DNA of 64,000 bases, taken from contig OZ017802.1 of assembly GCA_963969395.1 (NCBI GenBank), forward strand, positions 3,102,501 to 3,166,500. The letters are read 5' to 3'. This document shows, in pieces, positions 12,016-21,879 of this stretch. The position numbers were made by a program, and so were the translations under genes. Position 1 is the stretch's first letter. Every line of letters starts with the position of its first letter. The notes beneath the pieces were generated by a model, which saw nothing but the letters and a program-made list of their open reading frames with translations, searched no databases and was not told where the DNA came from. This DNA comes from Pseudoscleropodium purum (lineage: Eukaryota > Streptophyta > Bryopsida > Hypnales > Brachytheciaceae).

Positions 12016-12023
12016 TCCAATTG
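12016..12023. repeat. Target site duplication, left copy
   Basis: TCCAATTG, identical to 23713-23720 on the other side of the element. Confidence 0.95.
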
Positions 12024-12185
12024 CAGGGTTGACACGACGTCCGGACGTGGACGCTGTGTCCGCAGCGTCCGCTGACATTCGCGGTCCCGGCGGATGCAGC
12101 GTCCGCCGGGACCGCCCCGTCCGCCCCGTTCGCCCAGATGGCCCTATTTCCTCCGACCGCCCTACCCAAACTGCCCCGCGGTCAC
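12024..12185. repeat. Left subterminal CpG-rich GTCCG region
   Basis: Repeated GTCCG/CGGAC words follow the left terminus. The first ~110 bp align well with the left end of the MITE at 27832 (for example GCAGCGTCCGCTGACATTCG in both) and with the MITE at 5251. Clusters like this next to hAT termini often serve as transposase-binding sites; that role is inference here. Confidence 0.8.
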
Positions 12186-12587
12186 TCCCTTAATCTTTAA
12201 ACAATTAAATGTTAAATGAAGTGCAATGGTTCGTGATTTGTTATTAAAACAATGTCTCTCATAAGTTGAAAGATTATAAAGTTTGACCATGAGTCCATGA
12301 TAGTCTTGAAACTATGAAAAAATTCCAATTCATTTTCAAAAGGCAAACTAAAAAAATTTGTGACTTCAAATATATATATATACTATTTAAAAAATCAAGA
12401 TCAACACAAATACAAACATAATCAATATGGGCAAAATGTATTCAATTTAATGTAGAATACCATACATTGTGCACATTTGGCTAATTGCACATATAATTTT
12501 TTTCATTCCAACTCTATATTTCTAAACTAATTTTTAATGCCTATATAACCTATTCAAGTATTCAACTACTACTTCTGCACTACCAAT
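12186..12587. other. AT-rich 3' flank of the kinase-like gene
   Basis: No gene is seen. The base composition shifts sharply from the GC-rich end to AT-rich sequence. Confidence 0.5.
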
Positions 12588-14081
12588 CTAATATAAATGG
12601 CGGAAATGTTCATCTGGCATCGGCCAACGATATGTATTAGAAAATCGCGTAATCACATGGGCCAAACTAGTATTTTCATCGTCAGTCTTCGAAGAAATGC
12701 GCTTCAAGTAAGCATAAAACACTTTTGCAAAGTCATGAAAGGCAAATTGTGTCACACTAGGTGTTTTAAGTAGCACGTTGAAATACGCCTCTGACATGTT
12801 GTTTCCATTCATCCGCCGAGCAATTTTTCGAACGGCATACTCTTCCGACTTACGTGAATACATCGGAATGACTTCCACATCTGCACCTGTTTTATGCAAA
12901 TATGCAATACGTGGATCCACCCACCATCTCCTCTGCAAAGTTTGTTTCATCTCATCTGCTGATGTAAATGTGTATAAAGACTTCATTGGCTGAGAAGCTA
13001 AGGTGGTCATGTCCCAATCGCAAACTCCAATATACACACGTGACTCATCCTTTGGAAAATGCAACAAAATGTTGTCCGGAGAAAGATCATTGTGCAAATG
13101 TCCAGCAAGATGCACTGCATACATTATATGCATAAACGCCTATGTCAACTCCGTGCGCTTCTTCCGATATCGCCCTAAACGGTGAGCTTTTACAACCTCC
13201 TCTTTGGTTGGATTCGTATACATCAAACGGATTTGAATGTTGTCTGGATAGTCTTTATCCATATTCAACATTTGTCAAAGAGTTCCACCATTCCACCAAT
13301 ACGCATAACCTTCACACGTCGTTCCGTACACTGCAGCAAACCGTATTACACCCGCGTGTGGAATTCGAACAGCCATTGATTTGTTTTGATGTTCTAACTT
13401 TGCAAGATCGGGTTGAGTTTGGTGGTGAATGGATTTCTTTGCCGCAAACTCCTAATAAGGAAGTATTCCTGGACATCCTTCAATACGAACCTTTCGAATC
13501 GTTGCATATCCACCTCTCATCGTTCTATCATCAACAGCAATCACGCGTGCTGTATCTAGAAGTGCTATGAGGTGTCGTTTGGTCCTTTCCGCTTCAGCAA
13601 CTCCATTATTGCTTTTCCACCAACCAATTGAACCAACTCGATTGTGCTTTTTGGCGAATGGAGCACATCGCCCCCTAAACAAGTCCGCTTTCAGAATCAC
13701 TTCTTTAAACTGGGCGTCATTGGGTCGATATTCCTTGCCATATTTAACCAAAATGACTTTGGAATTCCACAAAGCATCATGAACCTTGTTCTCCAAACAT
13801 TTAGTGAAGTACGTTTTATGCATTTCGTCATGCCACTTCGCCACATTCAATGCATCCAACAACATCTGTGTCATGTCTACCTTGAATTTAGACACGCACT
13901 CCTCTTGATATCTGATGTACTTATTGTCTAAAGACAATGTTGTTTCCGATTCATAAAATTGAACGATGCGCTCAATCATGAATTTCTTGCATTCTTCCGA
14001 AGGACTTTGGCGAGCTACCTCCAAGTTCGATGGTCCCTCTCCATGTTTAAGCTTCGCAACCTTCTTCTTCCCCTTCGACAT
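12588..14081 (-). pseudogene. Element-borne protein-kinase-like gene, broken by three stops
   Basis: A single minus-strand frame of 497 codons starts at ATG 14081 and ends at the TAG at 12590-12588. Internal stops fall at codons 210 (TAG), 269 (TGA) and 314 (TAG). Codons 1-185 form a Lys-rich then helical N-terminal region that I do not recognise. A kinase fold follows: a glycine-loop-like MRGGYATIRKV at about 188-198, the beta-3 lysine in FAAKKS (215/216), GTTCEGYAYWWNGGTL near 253-268, the catalytic loop HNDLSPDN (330-337, Asp332 and Asn337) and DWD in place of DFG (355-357). The APE region is diverged (WWVDPRIAYL). All catalytic residues are present, so the ancestor was probably an active or ATP-binding kinase. 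It is the leftmost gene of the 11.7-kb element, with a GC array 190 bp upstream. The kinase identity is firm; its target and role are unknown. Confidence 0.85.
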
Positions 14082-14274
14082 CGTGACAAATGAAATTGAT
14101 ATAGATCAAATTTTTTAATTTGAAATTAAATTCACGCACAAGTGTCCAAAAAATTGGCAACAAGGGGGCCCCAATAAACCACTCTTGCCTTGCCTCGGAA
14201 AGGAGCCAATGGAGGATGAACCACCAAGCTCTCCGCTCCACCTTGCATTCACAAGGGGCAAAGCAAAAGTGACA

Positions 14275-14640
14275 ATGCGGACGGCCCGTCCGCCCATCTT
14301 ATTGGGGCACGGATGGCCCCAAACCGTCCGCCCGATCGGACGGGCCGGGGGTGGTGGACGCATCGGCCGTCCGCCTCCCCGAAACCCTCGAGCCCCGTCC
14401 GCCCGATCGGACAGCCACGGGCGGACAAATCTGGCGTCCGCACGATCCGACGGGCAGCGGCGGACGGCCCCAAACTGTCCGCTTGATCAAACGGGCCGCG
14501 GCTGGCGGACGCATCAGCCGTCCGCCTCCTCGAAACCCTACAGCCGCGTCCGCCCGATCCGACGGGTCGCGGCGAACGGCCCCAAACCGTCCGCCCGATC
14601 GGACGGGCACGGGCGGACAAATCAAGCGTCCGCCCGATCC
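14275..14640. repeat. GTCCGCC array upstream of the kinase-like gene
   Basis: This CpG-rich array contains about 2.5 tandem units, each opening with CGGCCCCAAACCGTCCGCCC or a variant (near 14310, 14463 and 14577). Each includes GATCGGACGGGC and GGCGGACAAATC. It starts about 190 bp upstream of the kinase-like ATG. It carries no CAGGGTTGAC terminus, so it is not the edge of a separate element. Confidence 0.85.
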
Positions 14641-15237
14641 GATTTATTTTTCATATTTGAAAATAGAATCTAAAGAAGAACCACTAATTGTCTAATTTGG
14701 GCATTTCTTCATACGAATAAGAAATCATTTTAGTTTTTAGCAATCGTTGAATGAAAAATAAAAAAATTTCAAATATTCAAATAATTTAATCTTTCATAAA
14801 TTAATTAGAAATACATTTATATCATTTACGAGTTTCTAAATGTAATAAACACACAACAATAATTTCAAAATACACACCATGCTAGTACATATTTAACCTC
14901 GAATGCTAAATTCAAAAATAGACATAATATGGCTCTTACAAAATTACATTTCTTCTTCATATTTTTATTATTTATCAAAGTTGTTTATAGCCGTATACAT
15001 CAACGCTATTATAAAATAATACAATGATGTCTTCAACAATATGCTTGCCTACATACATACTTGGTGTACACTATTACACAACACTTTTTGAAAAAGTGAA
15101 TAAAATTGTTGTTCAAAATTGTTCTATTCATTTAAAATTTTGTACTACTTCTACCAATCTAGTACTCTATACTTGTCGTAAGAGTAAAAATGAGAAAATC
15201 GAGCAAACACATGCTTACTATATACTTGCATGTTTTT
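14641..15237. other. AT-rich spacer between the two minus-strand genes
   Basis: No gene is seen. It should contain the 3' end of the 15238-16491 gene's transcript. Confidence 0.5.
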
Positions 15238-16491
15238 TTATTTGGAATCTGAATCGGACTCAAATTGTTGACCGCTGCCTCTTCTTTGTACTCCAATGAA
15301 CGGACCACCTCCGTAATTTCCGTGATATCCACTCGGTGCACCTCCTTGTCCATAATTTGAACCTCCAAAAGTGGGAGGAGGAACCGGAGTAGTAGGCTCT
15401 GATCCTCTTTCATTTGAAGTCCCGTGATAAGAGGCCCCATGATGCCCGTATGAATCACTTCTAGTTGATCCCGGATAGTATTGGGCGCTTCCGTGAAGAG
15501 AGCAACTATACTGCGGGGTTACATGGCTTCCTCCACTACCTTCGGAGCCCACTTGAGTGGGCGTCGTATAATATGAACCAGATTCAGTAGACCTACCATA
15601 GTGCGTGTTGCCATAGCTACCTGTCCCACCTAGAGAGCCAATTTCAGGGGGAGTGCCATAACGAGAACCAACTGCACTTGAACCACCATAATGCGTGGAT
15701 CCATAGCTCCCTCTTCCACCTTCATATCTATTTTAAGGATCGTAACCAGAGTATGAACCACCTCTTCCTTGTTCAAATTCTCGCGTTCCATGTTTATGTC
15801 CGTAGGACCCACCATGCCTATCTTGCCGTCCACGATCTTAAAGGCTTCTGCGTGTTGCCTCTTGCATTTGTTGTTCGAATTCAATTCGTTCTCGTTCTTC
15901 TACCCGCTCGTGTCTAACTCCAAATGTGACAGGTGCTTGCATATCATCGTCATCTGTCCACGCATCTTCAGCATCTCGTAGAACAACTGAAGGTTGTTGT
16001 AGATAACCTCGATTAGACCACTCTGGCATGCAATCGCTTGCGCCCCTCCACTATGTATCTATAACGGCATCCGTGCGCGTATAGTTCTCGACATTGCGAC
16101 CTGTAGCAGTACGCCAGTCCACGTCCTTGTGGAGTACAATCTCTGCCCAAACCATTGCCATAACATTATAATTCATTATATTTGGTTTGGCGCTTTTAAT
16201 GCCAAAAACTCAATGCACTTGTGTGTATCGTTGTTTGAAGTGCTCACTTTGGCATGTAGACATTTGTCCTTCCCAACGTGGCGCTTGGTGCTCTACACGT
16301 TCACGTCGCCAAAGTTTTTGAATGTGAGTCATTTTTACATACTTCTTGCACATTGACCAATCCCACACTCTTGTTGGTTCTTCTTCCCATCCCGGTTCAC
16401 CCATGCACAATGGATCGGCCCAAGCATCCCAATCGAACAATTGGGGTCTTCCCTTTCGACTACTTTTTTTGGGTGTTCTATCTTTCGGCAT
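15238..16491 (-). pseudogene. Element-borne gene: Trp-rich domain plus Gly/Ser/Tyr-rich tail, broken by four stops
   Basis: One minus-strand frame of 417 codons starts at ATG 16491 and ends at TAA 15240-15238. In-frame stops are at codons 94 (TGA), 147 (TAG), 218 (TAA) and 253 (TAA). Residues about 15-140 hold a Trp/aromatic-rich domain with GEPGWEEEPTRVWDWSMCKK and, later, FGIKSAKPNIMNYNVMAMVW. The same order of motifs occurs in the 19858 gene (AESGWEDEDAEYW; FGNKRRSKDYINYSVVCMVY), so the two are paralogues over this domain. A charged Glu/Arg segment follows. From about codon 220 to the end it is a low-complexity Gly/Ser/Tyr-rich tail with repeated SYG and HYGGS words. The tail recalls RNA-binding or phase-separating regions, but no such role is shown. 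Family unknown. Confidence 0.8.
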
Positions 16492-16629
16492 GATGAAGCT
16501 GAAGCAAAGAGAATGAAACAATTAGAAAGCTTAAGAACCAAAATTTTGATTTAAGTAATTAATTAAAATTTTACAAGCGTGAACTTTGTGAAAATTTGTA
16601 ACAATCTCACAACAATCATTCACTCAAAG

Positions 16630-16915
16630 CGGAAGGGGCGCGTAGAGCTTCCAATGCACTGGTCCGCCCACTCCAAAAGAGAACGATTGTTTGGAATGAG
16701 CCGTCCGCCTCCCCATATATATATGCGGACGCCCCGAGGCGGATGTCTAGATCATGCGGACCACATCAGTCCGCGTGTCAATCGGACGGCCGTAACCGGG
16801 CGGACGGGCATACCGGGGCAGATGGGTATCGGGACGGACAGGGCGGACGGATATCGCGGCGGATGGGGTGCACAAGGCGGACGGGTATCGGGGCGGACAG
16901 GGCGAACGGCTCATC
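16630..16915. repeat. GGCGGAC array upstream of the Trp/Gly-rich gene
   Basis: Many GGCGGAC and GTCCGCC words lie about 140 bp upstream of the 16491 ATG, including repeated GGGCGGACGG followed by TATCG. A roughly 55-bp part around 16740-16800 (ATGCGGACCACATCAGTCCG) reappears in reverse complement inside the MITE at 27832-28178. That ties this array to the family's short members. Confidence 0.85.
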
Positions 16916-16925
16916 TTAAACCCTA

Positions 16926-19325
16926 AACCTAATGAAGGAAATTGTTCTTTTTTCAAAATCTCACGGTAGAGATGTTTAACCCGTAAAGTTCTTTTCACTA
17001 AAAAGACTTCAAAACTGCCAATAGTAGTGCAAATATCAAGTCTTAGAAGAAAAATACTTTGGGGCATATGTAACCGTAGGATCTTGTAGTAAATTAGTTG
17101 GAAAAAATGTGGAAAAATTTTTAGACAAATCCACCATTTGGATTGTAAGATATTAGATATTAAATGTTTCATTTAAGAGGGCTACTCAATTATGTCTATT
17201 AATGAACAATTGGTAGGCTAACAAACCTAACTTAGCATGTATTTTAATATTTGTTGCAATTGTTTTAGGAATATTATAACATAACACTATTATAATATTC
17301 TTATAAATGATATAATACTAAATCATTTCAAAATCAACAACATTCGAACACAATCTGTCAATCTTGTCTTTCATACTCCTTTAATGATATATATATAAAT
17401 ATATATACATACATAAAATATATTAGATAAATCAACATGAACAAATCAATGATTATATATTTCATAGATCTATTCTTCATCAATCAAATAAGAGTGCATG
17501 TGCAAATATAAACAAAGATGGTTTCTCCATTTGTTGCCACAAAATAGATAAACAAATAGAGAAAGATATGAAGTGAATGTTACTTAGAGAATTGAAAAGA
17601 AAAAAATTGAAGTACTCAATTGCATTTTATTAAATTGGAAAATTGCATGTGGATGACATGAATTAATCTTCATAGATGCTAAACTTATACGAGTTGCATT
17701 TCAACATTTATGATTTATGCAATTGATTGAATTGAAAGCTCTTTTAATTACATTTTCAAATTTTCGATTCAATCATTCAAATTTGCAAGAGTGATTTATG
17801 ATAGATTTATAACTTTAAATGTGAAAGCATTCAATGCCTTTATGCGTTTGTTCATCAATATATTAATTTTAGATAAATAATATATATTTTTTATAACATA
17901 TGCATAAACCATTACATTAAAAAAAAAAAAAAATTAAGAACCAAGCCAAATAGGCTGGTCAAATGAAGAGAACAAGATAATAAGAGCCCTACAAGACAGA
18001 AAAAAAAGGAAAAAAAAGAAAATATCAAAAGGATTCAAAGGAAGAAACAAGATGCATTCTTGTAAGACCGTAGAATACATAATGATTTCAAAATCCAAAC
18101 ACAAATATATTTTCTATTTCAATGAGAGCCAAAAATGAACTACCTTGCTTTCAAAGATTGTATAGTGTACACGTTATACAAAACGAACATATAACAGAAA
18201 GAGTAGAAGACATTGTTTATCATGATTGAAAACTGAAATGATTTTTTTTTCTATGTAGAATATTTTATGAAATGTAACAATGTATTTAATTATCATAATA
18301 ATTGGTAAAAATCTTTGTGCAATACATAGAAACATTTCATTCATGTGGAATTTTTTCATTTATTTAGGATTAAAATGGAAATATTATACTCTACAAAGTA
18401 CAAACCAAAAACAATACCATATACCTAAGTTCAAAAGTTTGCAATTGTTTCGTGAATTCATTTTGAAAACTCAAACAAAGAAATATTTTATAATCAATAT
18501 CTTGTTCATTTGAATCATTTCAAAATTCGAATTCCGAATTCAATTCCTATTTATAATAGAAATTATATTTGTCAATTTTTTAAATCTTTAAACAATGAAT
18601 CCTCTCTTTTAAAATTAATATTTAAAAACATCTGAAATAAGAATATTGGAATTACCCTTCAAAATAAATATAGCACATGCATAAGTGTATAATGTATTCT
18701 ACTCAACCAACTCAAGTAACGAATTTTTCTATGTTTTTAAGGAAAAATATAGCCATACATGATTTGAAAGTTAAAACATTGTTTCTTTTTCTTTGTTTTC
18801 AAATCTAATCAAAATTTCATTAAAAAATATGAAAGACTCGATGTTCATTTGAAGATCGTGATGCACTTTTAATGAGAAATCACAACCTTTCATTAAATAT
18901 CATGAGGTTGAAATCCATTTAACTGTTATTCTAATTATGTATTGGGGCCTTTTTTTAAAATTTCATTTGCTTACAATGAAAATGGAATTGATTATTTTTG
19001 CAAAACATTTGATTTCCTAATGAACTTTAAAAAAATCCCCACCATCTTCAGATCTTCTCAAAACCTATTTAGAGGAATAATATCAATAACTAATTCAAAC
19101 ATATTCAACTTAACCACATTCCCCTCATTCGTAAAACAATTTAGGGGAGAAAAGAAAAGGTTTAGGGTAATTAGGGTATAAGGTTTAGGGTTTACATTTA
19201 GAAAAAAAAAAATGACAAACCAATTACATTGATCTTCATTTAGCAATGATTATTAGGCTGTTTTATTTTTGAAATGTTACCGCTCTTTTTGAATAATAAT
19301 GGCCTCATAGGATGCACCAATTGAC
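16926..19325. other. AT-rich centre of the 11.7-kb element, no gene seen
   Basis: Both strands carry only short frames (60-140 codons) without motifs. This is the divergent intergenic zone between the left- and right-pointing genes. If the element once had a transposase here it is no longer recognisable. A telomere-like GGTTTAGGGTAATTAGGGT stretch lies near 19159-19190. Confidence 0.5.
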
Positions 19326-19329
19326 AGCT

Positions 19330-19645
19330 GGGCGGATGCCATCGGCGGTCAGTGTTTAAGTGGGGCGGTCGGCGTGTCCAAAGCGCGGACGGCGTCAGAA
19401 GGCGGACAGTGCGGACAGTCCGGGCGGACGCGCCGGTCGGACGGGTCGGTCGGTCAGGGTGGTCGGTCGGGTCGGTCGGTCAGGGCAGTCAGTCGGGGCG
19501 GTCGGTCGGGGCGGTCGGACGGGGCGACGGGCGGACGGCGCGTCCGCTGCCAAAGCGGACGTCGTCGGTCCGCGCGACGGACGCAAGGTTCGGGGCAGGT
19601 CCGGTGGCGGACAGCCTCTAGGTCCGGCGGTGGACGGCTATAAGG
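19330..19645. repeat. GGTCGG/GGCGGAC array upstream of the right-pointing gene
   Basis: A CpG-rich array dominated by short GGTCGGTCGGG repeats with interspersed GGCGGAC and GTCCGC. It ends about 210 bp before the 19858 ATG, so its placement relative to the gene mirrors that of the arrays upstream of the two left-pointing genes. Confidence 0.85.
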
Positions 19646-19857
19646 GTGGAGTGACTTTTCATTTCTTCTCACTTCAATTCTCCTTCGGTGCCAAGTTGGA
19701 TGTGCTACTATTGCTTTATGCGCTAGTTGCTCCTACGGGGTGGAGAGTTGGGGTCCTCTATCTTGTATTATTGTGTTGCGGTTGATGCCATCACTTTTGA
19801 CTATCACGTGAGATTTTTTTATTCACTTCAATTGGTTATTGAATCCAATTGACAATC

Positions 19858-21852
19858 ATGAACGGCGAAGGTGATCGAAATATGGATGGGGTGACTCCGG
19901 GAAGCGAAGTGAAGAAAAAAAACAAAGTGAAGGGGGCTACGCATGACCTTTGGCTTGACATTTTAAATGACCCTACAATTAAAGCAGAGAGCGGGTGGGA
20001 AGATGAAGATGCGGAGTATTGGACATCAAAAATGTGCAGGACCTATGTTAAAATGTACCACATTGACAAGTTGTGGCCTCAGGAGTCGCACAGGAGTCAT
20101 ACACAGGATTTTTGTTGTAAACCATGGACTTGCAACAACAAACATTTTGTCCATCGATCTGAGGAGGTGTGGCGTGTTCTATTTGGAAACAAGCGCAGAA
20201 GTAAAGATTATATTAATTATAGCGTGGTGTGTATGGTTTATGCGGAACTTATATTAGAGTGCAAGATCGTTTGGAGCACGTTTCCAACAACAACAGCTTG
20301 CCCACTTCTACTTGAAGCCAATCAAAAGGACATTCCCGACTTGTACAATTCAGAGGGAGAAACAGAAAAAGTATTAAAAAATACTATTGAGGTGAAAACG
20401 GATGGTGTGGAGAAAGCCTCAAATGTTGAAGAATTACGGTCTGTACAATCTCCAACAAAAGCAATCAATGAAAGCTCTTCGAAAAATGTGGGGAAAGATG
20501 TGGAGAAAGATGTAGAGGCGCAGGAGGGTGAAGTCTTTTCCACAGCTCCAACGCGTTTGACCTTTACACCAAATGTTGCGGCACAAACGCAAACGGAGTT
20601 TGTAAACAAAGGCAAGGTTTGCACGGAACACGGGGAAACTTCAAAAAGTAAAGTAGACGAAGTCTTGGCGGAGAAAGTGGCAAAGGCTAATGCTACAATT
20701 GATAGTCTGATAGCCAACAATTGTTTTGATAGTTTGATCTACAAATCTCCGCCTGTGCATCAAGGCGTTGAATCTAGTCCAGCCTTAAGTCTAGAAGACA
20801 AAATACATACGCCTCGTGGACAAGGCGTGACGATTGATAATATATCGTCATTATGGAGTTTCGAGCGTAAAAGGCGGGCGGAGGAGTTTCCAATTACAGC
20901 GGCATTGCCAAGTCCTCTACATCGAACCTTGCAAAACATGTCCAATCCAAAACAATTGGAAAATCTTTTGAAGCTCTCGGTTCAGTTTGCTAACCTTCAT
21001 GAAGACATAGGCGAATCGTCGAACTCCGATGATGGTGCTACTACTGTTCCAATGAGTCCACTTGCAGATCTAAAGGATGTTGCACATATACTTGATACAG
21101 CTTTCAAGATAACGATGTCAACTGAATTTTTAGCGCAAGCTGCTCTGACTTTTATGAATTTGGCCAAGGAGTTTTCTTTAATAGCACCAGAGATGTTGAA
21201 AGGTGCTATAGCATTTCAGAATCTCACGAAGACTTTCGGACTACTTTTCGAAGAAAGAGATGTTCACATACTACAATTGGTGGAATATGAGAAGAAAATT
21301 GCTGACCTTGAAGGAGTGGAAGCAAGGTGCAAAGTGTTGGAGTTGAAATTAAAGACTTCGGAGAGTGAGGTTGAATATTTAAATCAACAATCATCAAGGC
21401 AAATGGAGGAGTTGATGAAGATGCGTAAACGGATTGCAGAATTGCAAGGGACCTCCAAAAATCCAAGTGAAGTTGCAATCTCACCAATGATTGTACTCGG
21501 AGACAGTCAAGAGACTCAAGAGAGTGAAGATAAGCTCTCTCTTCCTTTTGATAAGGCCGAAGCAAGCAACAATCCTGCCATTGTGAATGTAGAAGAAAGT
21601 CACGACATAAGCATGTTAAAAACGACACAACAACCATCAATGGAAAAGCTTTCATCCGTTTACGTGAATGCGGAGACGCAAACGGAGAGTTGTGACTTTG
21701 AAGAGTTGAAGCATAAATTGGAAGAGGCAATTGAAGCAAAAGGAATCTTTGAATCCAAGTTGAATCGATTGCAATTGTCCTTGGATTTGAAGAAGTTTAT
21801 ACCATCTAGCGGCTTGGAGTCTCGATGGTTAGCATGGGTACAAAGATTCTAA
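19858..21852 (+). CDS. Element-borne Trp-domain/coiled-coil protein (664 aa)
   Basis: The ATG at 19858 gives an open frame of 664 residues to TAA 21850. An upstream TTG extends the frame but is not needed. Residues about 25-150 form the Trp-rich domain shared with the 15238-16491 gene (WLDILNDPTIKAESGWEDE, then MCRTYVKMYHIDKLWPQ). A Ser/Thr/Glu-rich linker follows, then a helical part and a coiled coil around residues 440-540 (many heptads of K/E/L). A motif AETQTES near 625 echoes an earlier AAQTQTEF. The frame continues without a shift past the stop into the RING-H2 frame at 21880; only eight codons and one further stop separate them. It may therefore be the N-terminal two thirds of one larger protein. 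No hAT transposase motif is seen. The function is unknown. Confidence 0.8.
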   Translation: MNGEGDRNMDGVTPGSEVKKKNKVKGATHDLWLDILNDPTIKAESGWEDEDAEYWTSKMCRTYVKMYHIDKLWPQESHRSHTQDFCCKPWTCNNKHFVHRSEEVWRVLFGNKRRSKDYINYSVVCMVYAELILECKIVWSTFPTTTACPLLLEANQKDIPDLYNSEGETEKVLKNTIEVKTDGVEKASNVEELRSVQSPTKAINESSSKNVGKDVEKDVEAQEGEVFSTAPTRLTFTPNVAAQTQTEFVNKGKVCTEHGETSKSKVDEVLAEKVAKANATIDSLIANNCFDSLIYKSPPVHQGVESSPALSLEDKIHTPRGQGVTIDNISSLWSFERKRRAEEFPITAALPSPLHRTLQNMSNPKQLENLLKLSVQFANLHEDIGESSNSDDGATTVPMSPLADLKDVAHILDTAFKITMSTEFLAQAALTFMNLAKEFSLIAPEMLKGAIAFQNLTKTFGLLFEERDVHILQLVEYEKKIADLEGVEARCKVLELKLKTSESEVEYLNQQSSRQMEELMKMRKRIAELQGTSKNPSEVAISPMIVLGDSQETQESEDKLSLPFDKAEASNNPAIVNVEESHDISMLKTTQQPSMEKLSSVYVNAETQTESCDFEELKHKLEEAIEAKGIFESKLNRLQLSLDLKKFIPSSGLESRWLAWVQRF

Positions 21853-21879
21853 GACAGACCCTCTGTAGTATCTTGAGCA

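Noticed and set aside
14185..14695. Several overlapping Arg/Pro-rich frames on both strands
   Set aside because: Stops are rare in any frame of the CpG-rich GTCCGCC array; the peptides are translations of the repeat.
12588..16491. In-frame stops as programmed readthrough or a variant code
   Set aside because: Stops of all three kinds occur and other genes in the window end normally; decay is simpler.
16926..19325. Hidden transposase in the element's centre
   Set aside because: I read both strands and saw no BED, RNase H-like or hATC motif; the region is AT-rich with short frames only.
14275..19645. Internal GC arrays as edges of separate nested hAT elements
   Set aside because: None of the three arrays contains a CAGGGTTGAC terminus or flanking 8-bp duplication; only 12024 and 23712 do.
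19352..19785. Gly/Arg/Ser-rich frames on both strands
   Set aside because: Same effect in the GGTCGG array; all frames are open at once.
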